In this document: piece by piece, positions 7,778-17,731 of the stretch
Layout of the letters: each line of letters begins with the position of its first letter
Position numbering within the stretch: the stretch's first letter is position 1
Assembly: GCF_001315105.1 (NCBI RefSeq)
Contig: NZ_BAZR01000019.1
Location: forward strand, 1-64,000
Length of the DNA: 64,000 nt
Origin: Paenibacillus sp. JCM 10914
Lineage (GTDB): Bacteria; Bacillota; Bacilli; Paenibacillales; Paenibacillaceae
Reading direction: 5' to 3'
Translations under genes and position numbers: made by a program
The notes under the pieces: model-generated
What the model saw: the letters and a program-made list of their open reading frames with translations, nothing else
Told to the model about the DNA's origin: nothing
Database searches by the model: none

Positions 7778-8584
7778 ATGCGGGGTTTGCGTTTACAAGT
7801 GATCATGATGGTCTTAGTGCTCTGCGCTTCGGTCGGGATCATACTCGGATTCAAAGGAATAACAGGAGAACAATATGCTAGCATCACGCCAGAAAGGGCA
7901 GTAGCCACTCAAACAGATGCTGCCGCAATAGGCAACGAGTTGAAGTTGCTGATCGATTTTGGAAATGAACTCATGGTCCCTAAATCCGTACTTACGCTCA
8001 AGATCCAGGGTGAACTTATAAATACGCTTTCGATCGAGCAAGCTAACACAGCAGCACAAGAACTTGGAAACATGATCGGTCTTCATAACATCGTTACGAG
8101 TACACTGCAGGGCAACAAGGTATTTACTGCTGGAGGTATGCTATCTGGCGTGGACGTGAAACTGGATTGGGCTCTAACTCAGCAAGGAAAAAGTCATGTC
8201 AGAATCTTGCTGGTAAGCCAATCTCCGCAAGTTCAGCAGCAAGAGCTAGTGTCCTTACTGGATGGACTTCAGCAGTCGATGCTTCAGGCTGGTATCGAAC
8301 CGAATTGGAATGTTTCTATACAAGGATATGCATCTGAGAACGTTGCAGCGAAGGAAACGATAGAGCAGGCAGAAAATGTAATTATTAAAACTCTTCCTAT
8401 TTCTCTAGTAGAGCATTATGATGATAGTACAACGGTTAGCCGCTCATATTATGCTGCGAGATTATCGAATTTTGTGCGAAGTGGAAATGATTCCATTCAT
8501 ATGCAAATGGCAGTGCATGAAGATTCGGTGAAGAAAAGCAGTAGAATAACGATCGGATTTCCCGTCATTACGGTAGAATACTGA
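7778..8584 (+). CDS. YwmB family TATA-box-binding-like protein
   Basis: About 268 residues with an N-terminal signal or anchor helix (LQVIMMVLVLCASVGIILGF). The end of the protein (TIGFPVITVEY) matches the conserved finish of the YwmB family, whose fold resembles TATA-binding protein although it is exported. Function in the family is unknown. The ATG at 7778 or the adjacent GTG at 7775 follows GAGAGGGTGG. It stands alone between the lia terminator and zwf. Confidence 0.75.
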   Translation: MRGLRLQVIMMVLVLCASVGIILGFKGITGEQYASITPERAVATQTDAAAIGNELKLLIDFGNELMVPKSVLTLKIQGELINTLSIEQANTAAQELGNMIGLHNIVTSTLQGNKVFTAGGMLSGVDVKLDWALTQQGKSHVRILLVSQSPQVQQQELVSLLDGLQQSMLQAGIEPNWNVSIQGYASENVAAKETIEQAENVIIKTLPISLVEHYDDSTTVSRSYYAARLSNFVRSGNDSIHMQMAVHEDSVKKSSRITIGFPVITVEY

Positions 8585-8721
8585 AAATCTCTTCTGAAAC
8601 TACGATGAAAAATTGTGAAATGAGATAGCATACTTGAAATGAATGTGCTAAACTGTCATCACATCATGTTAAGTTTAGTTGCATAAAAATACACTATATT
8701 ACATAGAAAGAATGAGGAGCC

Positions 8722-10268
8722 ATGGCTGAAATTCAAAATCTAGATACATTGAAGACACCGGGTGCGGTATTTTTCATCTTTGGAGCGACCGGTGATTTAG
8801 CAAGACGTAAACTGTTTCCGGCGATCTATAGTCTTTATCGTGAAGGGAAATTAGATGAGGATTTTGCTGTAATCGGCGTGGCACGACGTCCGCGTACTCA
8901 GGATGAATTCCGGGAGGACGTGTACCGCTCCATTGAAGAGTTTTGCCGATACAGCTCTGAGCAGGATGATGAATGGAATACATTCGCTCAACATTTCGAA
9001 TATAAATCATTGGATATTAACAATATCGACGGTTTCCGCGAATTGCGGGAGCAGACTGAGCAGTTGGAAGCAAGATACAATATTCCAGGTAATCGTCTGT
9101 TCTATCTTGCGCTTGCGCCGGAATTGTTCGGTAGCGTGTCCTTTAATCTGATGAAGGGCGGCATGCTTGATGGCGAGGGTTGGAATCGTCTGGTCATTGA
9201 GAAGCCTTTCGGATACGATCTGGAGTCGGCTGCCAAGCTGAACGAAGAGATTCGCAAAGTGTTTAAGGAAGAAGAGATTTTCCGGATCGATCATTATCTT
9301 GGCAAAGAAATGGTGCAGAACATTGAGGTCATTCGTTTTGCCAATGCATTCTTTGAGCCACTCTGGAATAATAAACATATTGCCAACATTCAAATCACCC
9401 TCGGTGAAACGGTTGGTGTTGAGGAACGCGGAGGTTATTACGACCATGCAGGAGCCCTCAGAGATATGGGGCAGAACCATATGCTGCAGCTGCTGACGAT
9501 GATTGCCATGGAACCGCCGAGCCGTCTGCTCGCCGAGGATATCCGCGATGAGAAGGTAAAGGTACTACGTTCCTTGCGTCCATACGCTACCAACGAGGAA
9601 GTTAAGAACAATGTGGTACGTGGTCAATATACGAGCGGTAGCGCCGGAGGCAAGGATCTCCCTGCATATCGCGAAGAAGATAAGGTAAATCCGGATTCCA
9701 ATACGGAGACATATTTTGCAGCACGGGTATTCGTTGATAATTTCCGCTGGGCAGGAGTGCCGTTCTACATTAGAACAGGCAAACGTCTCCCGGTGAAAAC
9801 GACCGAGGTCGTTGTTGAATTCAAACGGATGCCGACCAATGTCTACTTGGGTCAGAAGCATTCACTGGAGCCCAACCTGCTGGTGATCCGCGTTAACCCG
9901 ATGGAAGGCCTGTACGTGAAGATCAATGCCAAGAAACCGGATCTGAGTCTGAGATTGCGCCCGTTGCTATGGACTTCTGCCAGAGCTGCATCGTGGGCAT
10001 TAATTCGCCGGAGGCGTACGAACGTCTGCTGCATGACGCTGCCGAGGGAGATTCCACCTACTTCACACGCTGGGATGAAGTTGCATCGGCATGGTCCTTC
10101 GTGGATCGGATCGCCGACGCTTGGAAAGAGAATCAAGGTGAACTTGAGTCATATCCTGCAGGCTCTTGGGGACCGAAAAAGGCAGACGAACTGCTACAGG
10201 AAGACGGATTCCATTGGTGGCCAGTTAATGGTCAGCTTGAGGACAATGTGGTTTGGCTGAAAAACTAA
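8722..10268 (+). pseudogene. zwf: zwf, glucose-6-phosphate 1-dehydrogenase, split by a frameshift
   Basis: Catalyses the first step of the oxidative pentose phosphate pathway, making NADPH. The nucleotide-binding start IFGATGDLARRKLFPA and the active-site segment RIDHYLGKE are present. The reading frame breaks after NAKKPDL near 9945. The -1 frame then gives EIAPVAMDFCQSC and continues to WWPVNGQ at 10268. Restoring one G (CTGGAGTCTGAG) would give about 515 residues, the usual family length. A sequencing deletion is more likely than true loss. ATG with AATGAGGAG. Confidence 0.9.
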
Positions 10269-10301
10269 CTTGCCATAAACAGATGCCATAATTAAGTCTG
10301 A

Positions 10302-10338
10302 AAATCATCCCCTTACGCCAGGCGTATGGGGATGATTT
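10302..10338 (+). terminator. long hairpin after zwf
   Basis: An 11-bp stem AAATCATCCCC / GGGGATGATTT extended by TACGCC / GGCGTA. The T run is short but the stem is very stable. Confidence 0.7.
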
Positions 10339-10350
10339 GCGTACTAATTG

Positions 10351-10359
10351 TGGTACAAT
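10351..10359 (+). promoter_or_regulatory. extended -10 promoter of prfC
   Basis: TG-n-TACAAT forms an extended -10 element; the -35 is weak. It lies downstream of an in-frame ATG at 10348, so translation must begin later, supporting the ATG at 10396. Confidence 0.55.
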
Positions 10360-10395
10360 GATATACATGACTTTAGTGACGAAGGGATAAGTGAA

Positions 10396-11976
10396 ATGGC
10401 TAAGCTAATAGATGAGTTGCAGCAGGAAGTGGATAAGCGACGCACGTTTGCGATTATATCTCACCCTGATGCCGGTAAGACAACGCTGACCGAGAAGCTG
10501 CTGCTGTTCGGGGGAGCGATCCGTTTAGCAGGAACAGTTAAGGCTCGCAAGGCGAGCAAGCACGCTACGAGTGACTGGATGGAAATTGAGAAGCAACGGG
10601 GAATCTCCGTAACTTCTTCCGTCATGCAATTTGATTATGCTGGACATCGCATTAACATATTGGATACACCGGGTCACCAGGATTTCAGTGAAGACACGTA
10701 TCGAACACTAACTGCAGCGGATAGCGCGGTTATGTTGATAGACGTTGCCAAAGGCGTCGAGGCTCAGACGATCAAATTGTTCCAGGTCTGCGCAAAGCGA
10801 GGCATTCCAATCTTCACATTCATCAATAAACTGGATCGTGAAGGCCAAAGTCCGTTCGATCTCATGGAAGAGCTGGAGCAGGTTCTAGGCATTCGTTCCG
10901 TGCCCATGAACTGGCCAATCGGTTCAGGTCGCGATCTGTGCGGGGTATATGATCGCGTGAAGAATCAAGTTGAGCTGTTCCAAGGCGATGACCATTCGAC
11001 AATTAAAGTGCAGAAGGTTGATGGGTACGAGGATCCCCTTATCCGTGAGATGGCCGGAGATTATCTGCATGATCAATTATGCCAGGACTTGGAACTGCTG
11101 GACGTGGCAGGCGATCCATTCGATCTGGAGAAGGTTATGCAGGGACAGTTGACGCCGGTCTTCTTCGGTAGTGCAATCAACAATTTCGGCGTCCAGACGT
11201 TCCTGGAGAACTTCCTGCAGCTGGCACCGAAGCCAGAACCGCGCCGCAGTACGGATGGCTTGGTCGAGCCAACGGACGAGAAGTTCTCCGGTTATGTATT
11301 TAAGATTCAAGCGAATATGAACCCGGCGCACCGTGACCGGATCGCTTTCTTGCGAATCGTATCTGGTAAATTCGAACGCGGCATGAGCGTAAAGCATGTT
11401 CGGGTAGGCAAGGAGATTAAGCTATCCCAGCCGCAGCAATTCCTGGCACAGGATCGCGATATCGTGCAGGAAGCCTATCCTGGGGATATCATCGGCTTGT
11501 TCGATCCCGGTATCTTCCGAATCGGCGACTCTCTTAGCCAGGGAAGAGAAGTGGTATTTGATGAACTGCCAACGTTCTCACCTGAGATTTTTGCCAAGGT
11601 TACTGTGAAGAACGCGCTTAAGCATAAGCAATATCAGAAGGGGATCGATCAGCTGACTGAAGAGGGAACCATTCAGGTATTCCGTACCGTGAGCTTTGAA
11701 GAGACGATTCTGGGGGTTGTAGGCCAACTCCAATTCGAGGTTTTTGAATATCGTATGAAGGGCGAATACGGTGTCGATGTGCAGCTCCAGAAGATGCCGT
11801 ATCAATTCGCACGTTGGATCGTAGATGATCAGATCGATCCTTCCAAGTTCCGAATCAATTCGACCCTCGTTAAGGATAAGAAGGATAATTATGTGGTGTT
11901 ATTCGAGAATGAATATGCGATGAGAACAGCGATGGAGAAGAATCCTACCGCGAAGTTCCTGGAAACCGCACCATAA
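10396..11976 (+). CDS. prfC: peptide chain release factor 3
   Basis: A 526-residue translational GTPase that recycles RF1 and RF2 from the ribosome. The P-loop SHPDAGKT is at residues 22-29, then the RGISVTSSVMQF switch I region, DTPGHQDF and NKLD. The C-terminal half matches RF3 rather than EF-G (MPYQFARWI near the end). The ATG follows GAAGGGA and the promoter at 10354. Confidence 0.95.
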   Translation: MAKLIDELQQEVDKRRTFAIISHPDAGKTTLTEKLLLFGGAIRLAGTVKARKASKHATSDWMEIEKQRGISVTSSVMQFDYAGHRINILDTPGHQDFSEDTYRTLTAADSAVMLIDVAKGVEAQTIKLFQVCAKRGIPIFTFINKLDREGQSPFDLMEELEQVLGIRSVPMNWPIGSGRDLCGVYDRVKNQVELFQGDDHSTIKVQKVDGYEDPLIREMAGDYLHDQLCQDLELLDVAGDPFDLEKVMQGQLTPVFFGSAINNFGVQTFLENFLQLAPKPEPRRSTDGLVEPTDEKFSGYVFKIQANMNPAHRDRIAFLRIVSGKFERGMSVKHVRVGKEIKLSQPQQFLAQDRDIVQEAYPGDIIGLFDPGIFRIGDSLSQGREVVFDELPTFSPEIFAKVTVKNALKHKQYQKGIDQLTEEGTIQVFRTVSFEETILGVVGQLQFEVFEYRMKGEYGVDVQLQKMPYQFARWIVDDQIDPSKFRINSTLVKDKKDNYVVLFENEYAMRTAMEKNPTAKFLETAP

Positions 11977-12011
11977 GCAACAAGAAAGATGAACAACAGG
12001 CTATTCCATAC

Positions 12012-12044
12012 AAGAACCCCCGGCCATTAGGCTCGGGGGTTCTT
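12012..12044 (+). terminator. terminator after prfC
   Basis: Perfect 11-bp stem AAGAACCCCCG / CGGGGGTTCTT. It lies between convergent genes and may serve both, though the T run is short. Confidence 0.8.
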
Positions 12045-12068
12045 AGTGATTCTCCGTATCAAAGACCG

Positions 12069-12305
12069 TTATTCTTGCAGCTTGCCGGGGGTTATGTTCT
12101 TCAATTGATCATGAATCGTTGAGACGAGGTTGTTCTGCTGGGAATCATCCATGTCTTTCCAGATCATTTCAAACATGACACCAAGTCCCGGTAGCGCGGC
12201 TTCTGGCCCGTCTACGGAACCCTCGATCATGGAGCGGAGCTCTCCTTCGTCCTGATTATGGACTTTATGAATGACAGCTTGCCTAAGATCTAACAATATG
12301 GACAT
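12069..12305 (-). CDS. sspI: small acid-soluble spore protein SspI
   Basis: 78 residues. LDLRQAVIHKV at the start and ALPGLGVMFEMIWKD in the middle match the minor spore protein SspI, made in the forespore. The ribosome site AAGGAGGAAC precedes the ATG. The upstream region has GTATG and CATTACT in roughly sigma-G/F spacing, but these are weak. The C-terminus is a little longer than in B. subtilis. Confidence 0.88.
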   Translation of the reverse strand: MSILLDLRQAVIHKVHNQDEGELRSMIEGSVDGPEAALPGLGVMFEMIWKDMDDSQQNNLVSTIHDQLKNITPGKLQE

Positions 12306-12448
12306 CGAAATGTTCCTCCTTGTTATGAAAGGGTCATTGAGTAATGTACCCCTTCACAGGCGGTTACATACAAGTATCTTGGGCTGTGTGATATACTAAT
12401 CACATTATAGGACATTGGATGGGCCTTAAGTGGCGGAGGGATAAGGAT

Positions 12449-13111
12449 ATGGCGAAGAAACAGTTCGCGGTAATCGGTATGGGGCGTTTCGGCACGAGTG
12501 TTGCCAAGGAACTAAGCGGCATGGGATTTGATGTGCTGGCTGTGGACGCAAGCGAGCAGCGCGTGCAAGAAATTGCGAACTTGGTTACGCATGCGGTGTC
12601 GGCTGATTCAACCGATGAAGAGGCACTGCGTGCACTTGGTATTCGGAATTTTGACGTGGTCGTTGTGGCCATCGGTGAGGATATACAGTCAAGTATATTA
12701 ACAACACTGATTCTGAAGGATTTGGGTGTACCGGTCATTATCGTAAAAGCCAAAAATGAATTGCACGGCAAAGTACTACACAAGATTGGCGCAGACAAGG
12801 TGATTTTTCCAGAACGCGATATGGGCCTTCGAGTTGCTCATCATCTCGTATCACCGAACATTTTGGACTACATCGATTTATCAGATGATTATAGTATTAT
12901 GGAAATGCTGGCCAGCGGCGATCTGATCGGGCATAATCTGAGGGAACTCGATATTCGTGCCCGCTTCGGGTGCAACGTTATGGCCATCCGGCGTGATGCA
13001 GATATGAATATTTCACCTAGCCCAGACGACCGGATTGCTCAAGGGGATGTGTTAATCATCGTCGGTCATAAGAACGATCTGACGAAACTGGAGCTTGCTT
13101 ACCCCAAATAA
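12449..13111 (+). CDS. Ktr-type potassium channel RCK subunit
   Basis: A 220-residue cytoplasmic gating subunit (KtrA/KtrC). RCK_N Rossmann domain with GMGRFG at residues 10-15 and acidic D at the end of strand two (AVDAS). RCK_C domain from about residue 135. It binds ATP or ADP and c-di-AMP in the family and opens a KtrB/KtrD pore, which is not encoded nearby; an orphan subunit is more like KtrC. ATG at 12449 follows GGAGGG. Confidence 0.88.
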   Translation: MAKKQFAVIGMGRFGTSVAKELSGMGFDVLAVDASEQRVQEIANLVTHAVSADSTDEEALRALGIRNFDVVVVAIGEDIQSSILTTLILKDLGVPVIIVKAKNELHGKVLHKIGADKVIFPERDMGLRVAHHLVSPNILDYIDLSDDYSIMEMLASGDLIGHNLRELDIRARFGCNVMAIRRDADMNISPSPDDRIAQGDVLIIVGHKNDLTKLELAYPK

Positions 13112-13137
13112 TAACAATCATACTAGTACAGGAACGG

Positions 13138-13944
13138 ATGATAGCCATGGAGATATTGTCGCCACAGAACCCGCGAGTGAAGGCATGGGCACAACTGCAG
13201 GAGAAAAAGTATAGAGACAAACTGAATAAATATGTTGTAGAGGGAATTCATCTTGTCCAGGAGGCACTAATGTCAGGGGCGGATGTGGAATGTGTAGCTT
13301 ATGACACAGAGCGGGGAATCCCGTTAGAGCTCAGCCAAATACCGGATACCGGTCAGGGAACGGATTGGATAGGGGTATCTAAGGAGGTTATATCCAAAGT
13401 CAGCGATACTTCGTCTCCCCAGCAAGTTTTTGCAGTGATCCGAAAGGAAACGCGTGATTGGCAGGAACTGATTCTGCGGGAGAACGGGCTTGTCATGGTT
13501 CTGGATGGATTACAGGATCCTGGTAATGTGGGTACGATTATTCGAGGCGCCGATGCCATCGGAGCTGCTGGCGTTGTGCTCGGACGAGGATGTGCGGATC
13601 TGTACAATCCGAAGACGCTGCGTTCTACAATGGGCTCGCTGTTCCATTTGCCGATTCTGGAAGGCGACCTGCTGGATATATTGCCGGAAGCGCGGGAGCG
13701 GGGGGCACGTTTGGTGACGACCTTGCTGGAAGGGGAGCGTAATTGCTTCGAATACGACTTCCGTGGGACAAGCTGGATTATCATCGGAAGCGAAGGTCGA
13801 GGGGTATCACCAGAAGTGGCGGCGCTAGTCGACGATGCCATTCGCATTCCGATGCCCGGTCAGGCCGAATCGTTGAATGCGGCCATGGCCGCTTCCGTCT
13901 TGATGTACGAAGCACTGAGACAGCGTGAGTATGCTAACCCATAA
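13138..13944 (+). CDS. TrmH/SpoU family RNA 2'-O-methyltransferase (YsgA/RlmB-like)
   Basis: 268 residues. The N-terminal substrate-binding domain starts ILSPQNPRVKAW. The C-terminal trefoil-knot SpoU domain carries LDGLQDPGNVGTIIRGADA (motif 1), GSEGRGVSPE (motif 2) and IPMPGQAESLNAAMAASV (motif 3). It methylates a ribose in rRNA or tRNA using SAM; the target site is not deducible. An in-frame ATG at 13147 is an alternative start because the upstream site is mediocre. It follows the ktr gene by about 26 bp. Confidence 0.9.
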   Translation: MIAMEILSPQNPRVKAWAQLQEKKYRDKLNKYVVEGIHLVQEALMSGADVECVAYDTERGIPLELSQIPDTGQGTDWIGVSKEVISKVSDTSSPQQVFAVIRKETRDWQELILRENGLVMVLDGLQDPGNVGTIIRGADAIGAAGVVLGRGCADLYNPKTLRSTMGSLFHLPILEGDLLDILPEARERGARLVTTLLEGERNCFEYDFRGTSWIIIGSEGRGVSPEVAALVDDAIRIPMPGQAESLNAAMAASVLMYEALRQREYANP

Positions 13945-14038
13945 TGTGGTTGAATGAATTTCTATCAGGTGGAGAAAGATCAGATCATGCTGCTGGTCAT
14001 TCCTCGCCTTTTTACATTCATATAAGGAGTGAAGTTTC

Positions 14039-14467
14039 ATGTACGAACTCAAAACCAAAGAATCGGATCACAGTGTGATTGAGTTTATTGAGCAAGTGGA
14101 ATCGCCAAGAAAACGTGAAGATGCGTACCGGCTATTGGACATCTTCGAGGAAACCAGTGGGTACCCGGCAAAAATGTGGGGTTCTAGCATTATCGGGTTT
14201 GGCGCATATCATTATCGGTATGCTTCCGGACATGAGGGCGATGCGCCGTTGGTCGGGTTCTCGCCAAGAAAGGCAAAGGTCAGTCTGTATTTCGCGCCAG
14301 GTGACGATAAGAGGGACGCACTGCTGCAGCGCTTCGGTAAGCATACTGCCGGAAAGGGCTGTGTGTATATTAACAAAATAGCGGATATTGATGTTGAGGT
14401 ATTGAAGCAACTGATCTCGGAATCGATCATTTTTCTGAACAAAACCTATCCAGAATCAGGGCGTTGA
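14039..14467 (+). CDS. DUF1801 domain protein
   Basis: 142 residues of the DUF1801/YdhG fold (AKMWGSSIIGFGAYHYRYASG and KAKVSLYF). The function is unknown in the family. Good ribosome site ATAAGGAG. The -35 of the next promoter lies within its last codons. Confidence 0.82.
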   Translation: MYELKTKESDHSVIEFIEQVESPRKREDAYRLLDIFEETSGYPAKMWGSSIIGFGAYHYRYASGHEGDAPLVGFSPRKAKVSLYFAPGDDKRDALLQRFGKHTAGKGCVYINKIADIDVEVLKQLISESIIFLNKTYPESGR

Positions 14468-14517
14468 CATGAAACCATATGGTATCATATAATCAAAATG
14501 CGAAACCAAATGGTTTC
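14464..14517 (+). promoter_or_regulatory. promoter with two palindromic operators for the SRPBCC-ArsR pair
   Basis: Consensus -35 TTGACA (14464-14469) and -10 TATAAT (14488-14493) are 18 bp apart. An imperfect palindrome GAAACCATATGGTATC (14471-14486) fills the spacer, and a perfect palindrome GAAACCAAATGGTTTC (14502-14517) covers the transcript start. The boxes are 31 bp apart, about three helix turns. Autorepression by the ArsR protein at 14971 is the obvious reading. Confidence 0.85.
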
Positions 14518-14541
14518 ACAAAAACAAAAGTGAGGGATTAT

Positions 14542-14967
14542 ATGGATAACCAATCAAGCGGCAAGTTGGCGGATATTCGTCATACGATTCTGCTCAAAGC
14601 GCCTGTTGAGAAGGTATGGCAAGCGGTAGCAACGGCAGAAGGAATAGCAGCATGGTTTATGCCAAGTGATTTTGAACCTATAGAGGGCTATGAGTTTCAT
14701 CTAAATGCGGGTCCTTTTGGCAATTCACCTTGCAAGGTAACGCTGATTGATGAGCCAAGGAAGCTCTCCTTTAATTGGGGAAAAGATTGGGTTGTTACCT
14801 TTGAGTTAGTGCAGCAAGGCGAATATACGGAATTCACGCTCATCCATGGTGGCTGGACCGCAGATCAGGTGACGGAGTTCGGGGAAGCGCATCATGTGGT
14901 ACGGGGACGTATGGATAATGGCTGGGCAGGCATTGTTCAGAAACTCGCGACATATGTCGGGGCGTAA
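14542..14967 (+). CDS. SRPBCC (AHSA1-like) domain protein
   Basis: 141 residues of the START-like lipid or ligand-binding fold: RHTILLKAPVEKVWQAVATAEG, then AAWFMP and a C-terminal helix DNGWAGIVQKLATYV. Commonly encoded with an ArsR regulator in Firmicutes; the substrate is unknown. Start 14542 is fixed by the site AGTGAGGGA and by the promoter lying just upstream, which rules out an earlier in-frame start at 14479. Stop is 3 nt before the regulator. Confidence 0.88.
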   Translation: MDNQSSGKLADIRHTILLKAPVEKVWQAVATAEGIAAWFMPSDFEPIEGYEFHLNAGPFGNSPCKVTLIDEPRKLSFNWGKDWVVTFELVQQGEYTEFTLIHGGWTADQVTEFGEAHHVVRGRMDNGWAGIVQKLATYVGA

Positions 14968-14970
14968 CCG

Positions 14971-15309
14971 ATGTCTGCAACCGCTCCGAAGCCTGATGTC
15001 TACCAGGCCATCGCCGATCCCACGCGCCGTAAGTTACTGAGCCTGTTAAGCGATAAAGAAATGCCGGTGAAGGATATATCGGGGCACTTCCCTATGACAC
15101 GTACAGCGGTCTCCAAGCATCTTCGAATTCTGGAAGAAGCGGGACTGCTGCGGGAGCGCAAGGTTGGACGGGAAACCCGCTACCGCCTGGATCCACAGCC
15201 ACTTATGGAGCTAAAAGATTGGCTTGCTTACTTCGACCGGTTCTGGGAGAATAAACTGTCCATGCTTAAATATTATGTCGAAGAGGATCACAAACGGTCT
15301 GAAGAGTAG
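14971..15309 (+). CDS. ArsR/SmtB family transcriptional regulator
   Basis: A 112-residue winged helix protein (YQAIADPTRRKLLSLL; TRTAVSKHLRILEEAGLL). It lacks the Cys metal-binding motifs of arsenic and zinc sensors, so it is more like the SdpR group. Co-transcribed with the SRPBCC gene and most likely binds the two operators at 14471-14517. Confidence 0.9.
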   Translation: MSATAPKPDVYQAIADPTRRKLLSLLSDKEMPVKDISGHFPMTRTAVSKHLRILEEAGLLRERKVGRETRYRLDPQPLMELKDWLAYFDRFWENKLSMLKYYVEEDHKRSEE

Positions 15310-15417
15310 GGAGAACTTATCCTTGCTCTTCTTTTTTGTGGTTTGTCCGCATACCCTCTATAGAGAGCTTGCCACGGTGCACAGGCTAACCTGGATGGGT
15401 AAAGGGGGAACCTAGAT

Positions 15418-16374
15418 ATGAGGAGGAAAAAATGGGGACGCCGGCGGTTGTCCTTTCCGTCCCTGTCCTGGCCTAGAGCGAGGAGGCCGTTTAAACCAGT
15501 TCGACGGGGGTTTAAGGCAGGAGGCAATGTAAGAAGCCGGCCACAAGTAGTCAAACATCGCAGTTCACGCAAATGGTGGCTGATCGGTTCGTTGCTGATT
15601 GTCATACTTATCGTCCAGTTCTTTATATATATCGAGCGGAACCTGCGCCCACCAATTATGCATCTTGCCCAAATCAGAGTAAAGCAGATCGCTACGGAAG
15701 CGATTAATAAAGCTATTACCTCACAAATAACGGAAGGCAAGGATTTTGATAATCTCGTCAATTGGAAAACGGACAGCAACGGTAAAGTGACAGGTTTCAT
15801 GTTGAATTATAACGAGCATATCAAGATCACCTCTCATACGACCCAGGTCGTTCAAAAGACGCTCGATGATATGCATAAGCGCAAAGAACAGATACCGCTG
15901 GGGCAGGTTATGAAAAGTCCGATTATCGCGTCCTTCGGACCGAATATTCCGCTCAAGATCGAGCCGCAGGGAGCAGTTAAGGTGCAGCTTGATACGAGAC
16001 AGCAAAACGCGGGGATCAATATGATCCTCGTCGAGGTGTTTGTCCATATCTTAACGGAAGTGGCGGTTGTTGTTCCGTTCGATATGGAACCACAAATTGT
16101 AGAGACAGACATCCCTATATCGTATCTGCTCGTTGTGGGCGATGTGCCCATGTATTATTATGACAGCCAAGGCAAGGCGGTCGGGGAGAATAAAGCGAAT
16201 GCACCAAGCATTGCGATTCCACCGCCTGTAATGGATCAACAAGGGACAGGAAATACGCCCAATACGCCTCCCTCTACAGCTCAGCCGGGAGACTCAACTT
16301 CCCAAGACAGTCTGGTGCCGGTTGTTCCCGGTTTGGATCATACGCAGAGCGGGCAGACCGGAGGGGGAACTTAG
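15418..16374 (+). CDS. yunB: sporulation protein YunB
   Basis: 318 residues. A very basic N-terminus is followed by one membrane helix (WLIGSLLIVILIVQFFIYIE) and an outer domain containing the family segments NRAI-like AINKAI, VKVQLDTRQQNAGINM and DVPMYYY. YunB is a sigma-E-controlled sporulation protein in B. subtilis. The C-terminal 70 residues are a P/T/Q/S-rich tail. It sits next to lytH as in B. subtilis. Confidence 0.85.
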   Translation: MRRKKWGRRRLSFPSLSWPRARRPFKPVRRGFKAGGNVRSRPQVVKHRSSRKWWLIGSLLIVILIVQFFIYIERNLRPPIMHLAQIRVKQIATEAINKAITSQITEGKDFDNLVNWKTDSNGKVTGFMLNYNEHIKITSHTTQVVQKTLDDMHKRKEQIPLGQVMKSPIIASFGPNIPLKIEPQGAVKVQLDTRQQNAGINMILVEVFVHILTEVAVVVPFDMEPQIVETDIPISYLLVVGDVPMYYYDSQGKAVGENKANAPSIAIPPPVMDQQGTGNTPNTPPSTAQPGDSTSQDSLVPVVPGLDHTQSGQTGGGT

Positions 16375-16405
16375 CGGAACGGGGAATTAACATGATTGGA
16401 TGAAG

Positions 16406-16444
16406 AAAACGCGCCCTGAACACTCTCAGGAACGCGTTTTTTTC
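16406..16444. terminator. bidirectional terminator between yunB and lytH
   Basis: AAAACGCG / CGCGTTTT stem with an internal CTGA/TCAG stem and T runs on both strands. Confidence 0.85.
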
Positions 16445-17507
16445 TTTGCTCGCTTTTCTTCCGTTTCCCAGCGTTTCAATAGCGGATAGGGATCGAATGC
16501 CCATTCGGTTAATCCGGTATCACGGTAAATGCCATAATGGAGATGCGGCGGGAATTTACCTGAAGTGCCTGGTTTGCCATAGCCGGAACTGCCGACCCAG
16601 CCTAAAGTTTGCCCTGGCGTTACCACATCGCCGAGAGAAATACCTTTGTCGAAGCCCTGAAGGTGGGCGTAATAATGATAATGATTGTTTAGATCGCGAA
16701 TGCCGATGCGCCAGCCGCCGTATTTGTTCCAACCCTTAATCTCCACTACGCCGAAACAGGTGCTGCGAACGGGTACTCCATAATGCGCGAACAAGTCAGT
16801 GCCTCGTGTGTTCTCCGACCTCCCCAATTGCGCCCCATGCCGAAGGTGCTGCGGTAAGAGTAGTCGCTTTTGACGGGCAAAGGAAATGCATGGTCGAACA
16901 GATCCAGCTTGCCGAACGTCTCATACAACTTGGCATATTGCATGATCCGCTGCACGGCCCGGGTATTCTGATAGTAGGACCACAAACCGATACTGAAGTC
17001 GTCTGCAGCATGCCCATATGGGGATAACCTTGTAGCCACTGTATACAACAGATCAAGATTGTTGTTGGGATCAGCCTTCCCGTCGCCGTCACCGTCAAGA
17101 CCGATGCCAGAGAAGACACTGATGGATGTGGGGTTCATGTCTTCCGGATTCGGGTTTAGCGGTCCAGCCCACCTCGTAGGAGGGATGAAGATGCCGACGG
17201 TCCGCTCCGGATGCTTCCGGTCTTTGGGGTGTACGCGGGTTAATGTGCGTTCATATTGATCGATGGCTGCAAGCCGATACCATGGAATTTGGCTAATCGC
17301 GGCAACTTGATCATATATGGACTTCCTCGCAGCGAATATGGTTACAGCATCGGCTGTTTTGGCCGGCTCCTCTACCGCTGAACCCATTGCAGAAGCGGAA
17401 GCAAATACGTGTCCAGACAAACAGCATGCAGCCGTGACGGCAGCTATCACTGCAACGATCCGACGGTAATTGCTCATGCCACGCCGAAGTGGTTGTAATA
17501 TCCTCAA
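16426..17507 (-). pseudogene. lytH: LytH-like M23 peptidase, split by a frameshift
   Basis: Exported zinc endopeptidase. The TTG start at 17507 follows GAAGGAGGAG; a signal helix is near residues 13-35. A 250-residue upstream domain precedes the M23 core. The metal motif H-E-G-T-D is broken at about 16800: the first frame reads THEALT, and the second frame resumes GTDLFAHYGV and carries PPHLHYGIY. Restoring one G in GAGGGC repairs it to about 360 residues. B. subtilis LytH cleaves spore cortex side chains, and the synteny with yunB and lipA supports this identity. Confidence 0.82.
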
Positions 17508-17655
17508 AGTATCTTTCTCCTCCTTCTAAGATGGTCTTCATGAAGTACGGACAGTGGTGACTACACTGTAGGGTGAATCGAAAGAAGGATTTTTATCCAT
17601 GCCGGAGCAAGATCAATCTCATACCGATGTGAAACAGGTATTATGCTGGGTTTCA

Positions 17656-17664
17656 TGATATAAT
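17656..17664 (+). promoter_or_regulatory. extended -10 promoter upstream of lipA
   Basis: A perfect TG-a-TATAAT element lies 68 bp before the lipA start. No clear -35 is seen, which is common for extended -10 promoters. Confidence 0.6.
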
Positions 17665-17731
17665 ATGGAACAACAAAAAAAGATAGGCGGAATCAAGGGC
17701 CAATCAATACATTCGAAAGAAGGTTTTTTCG

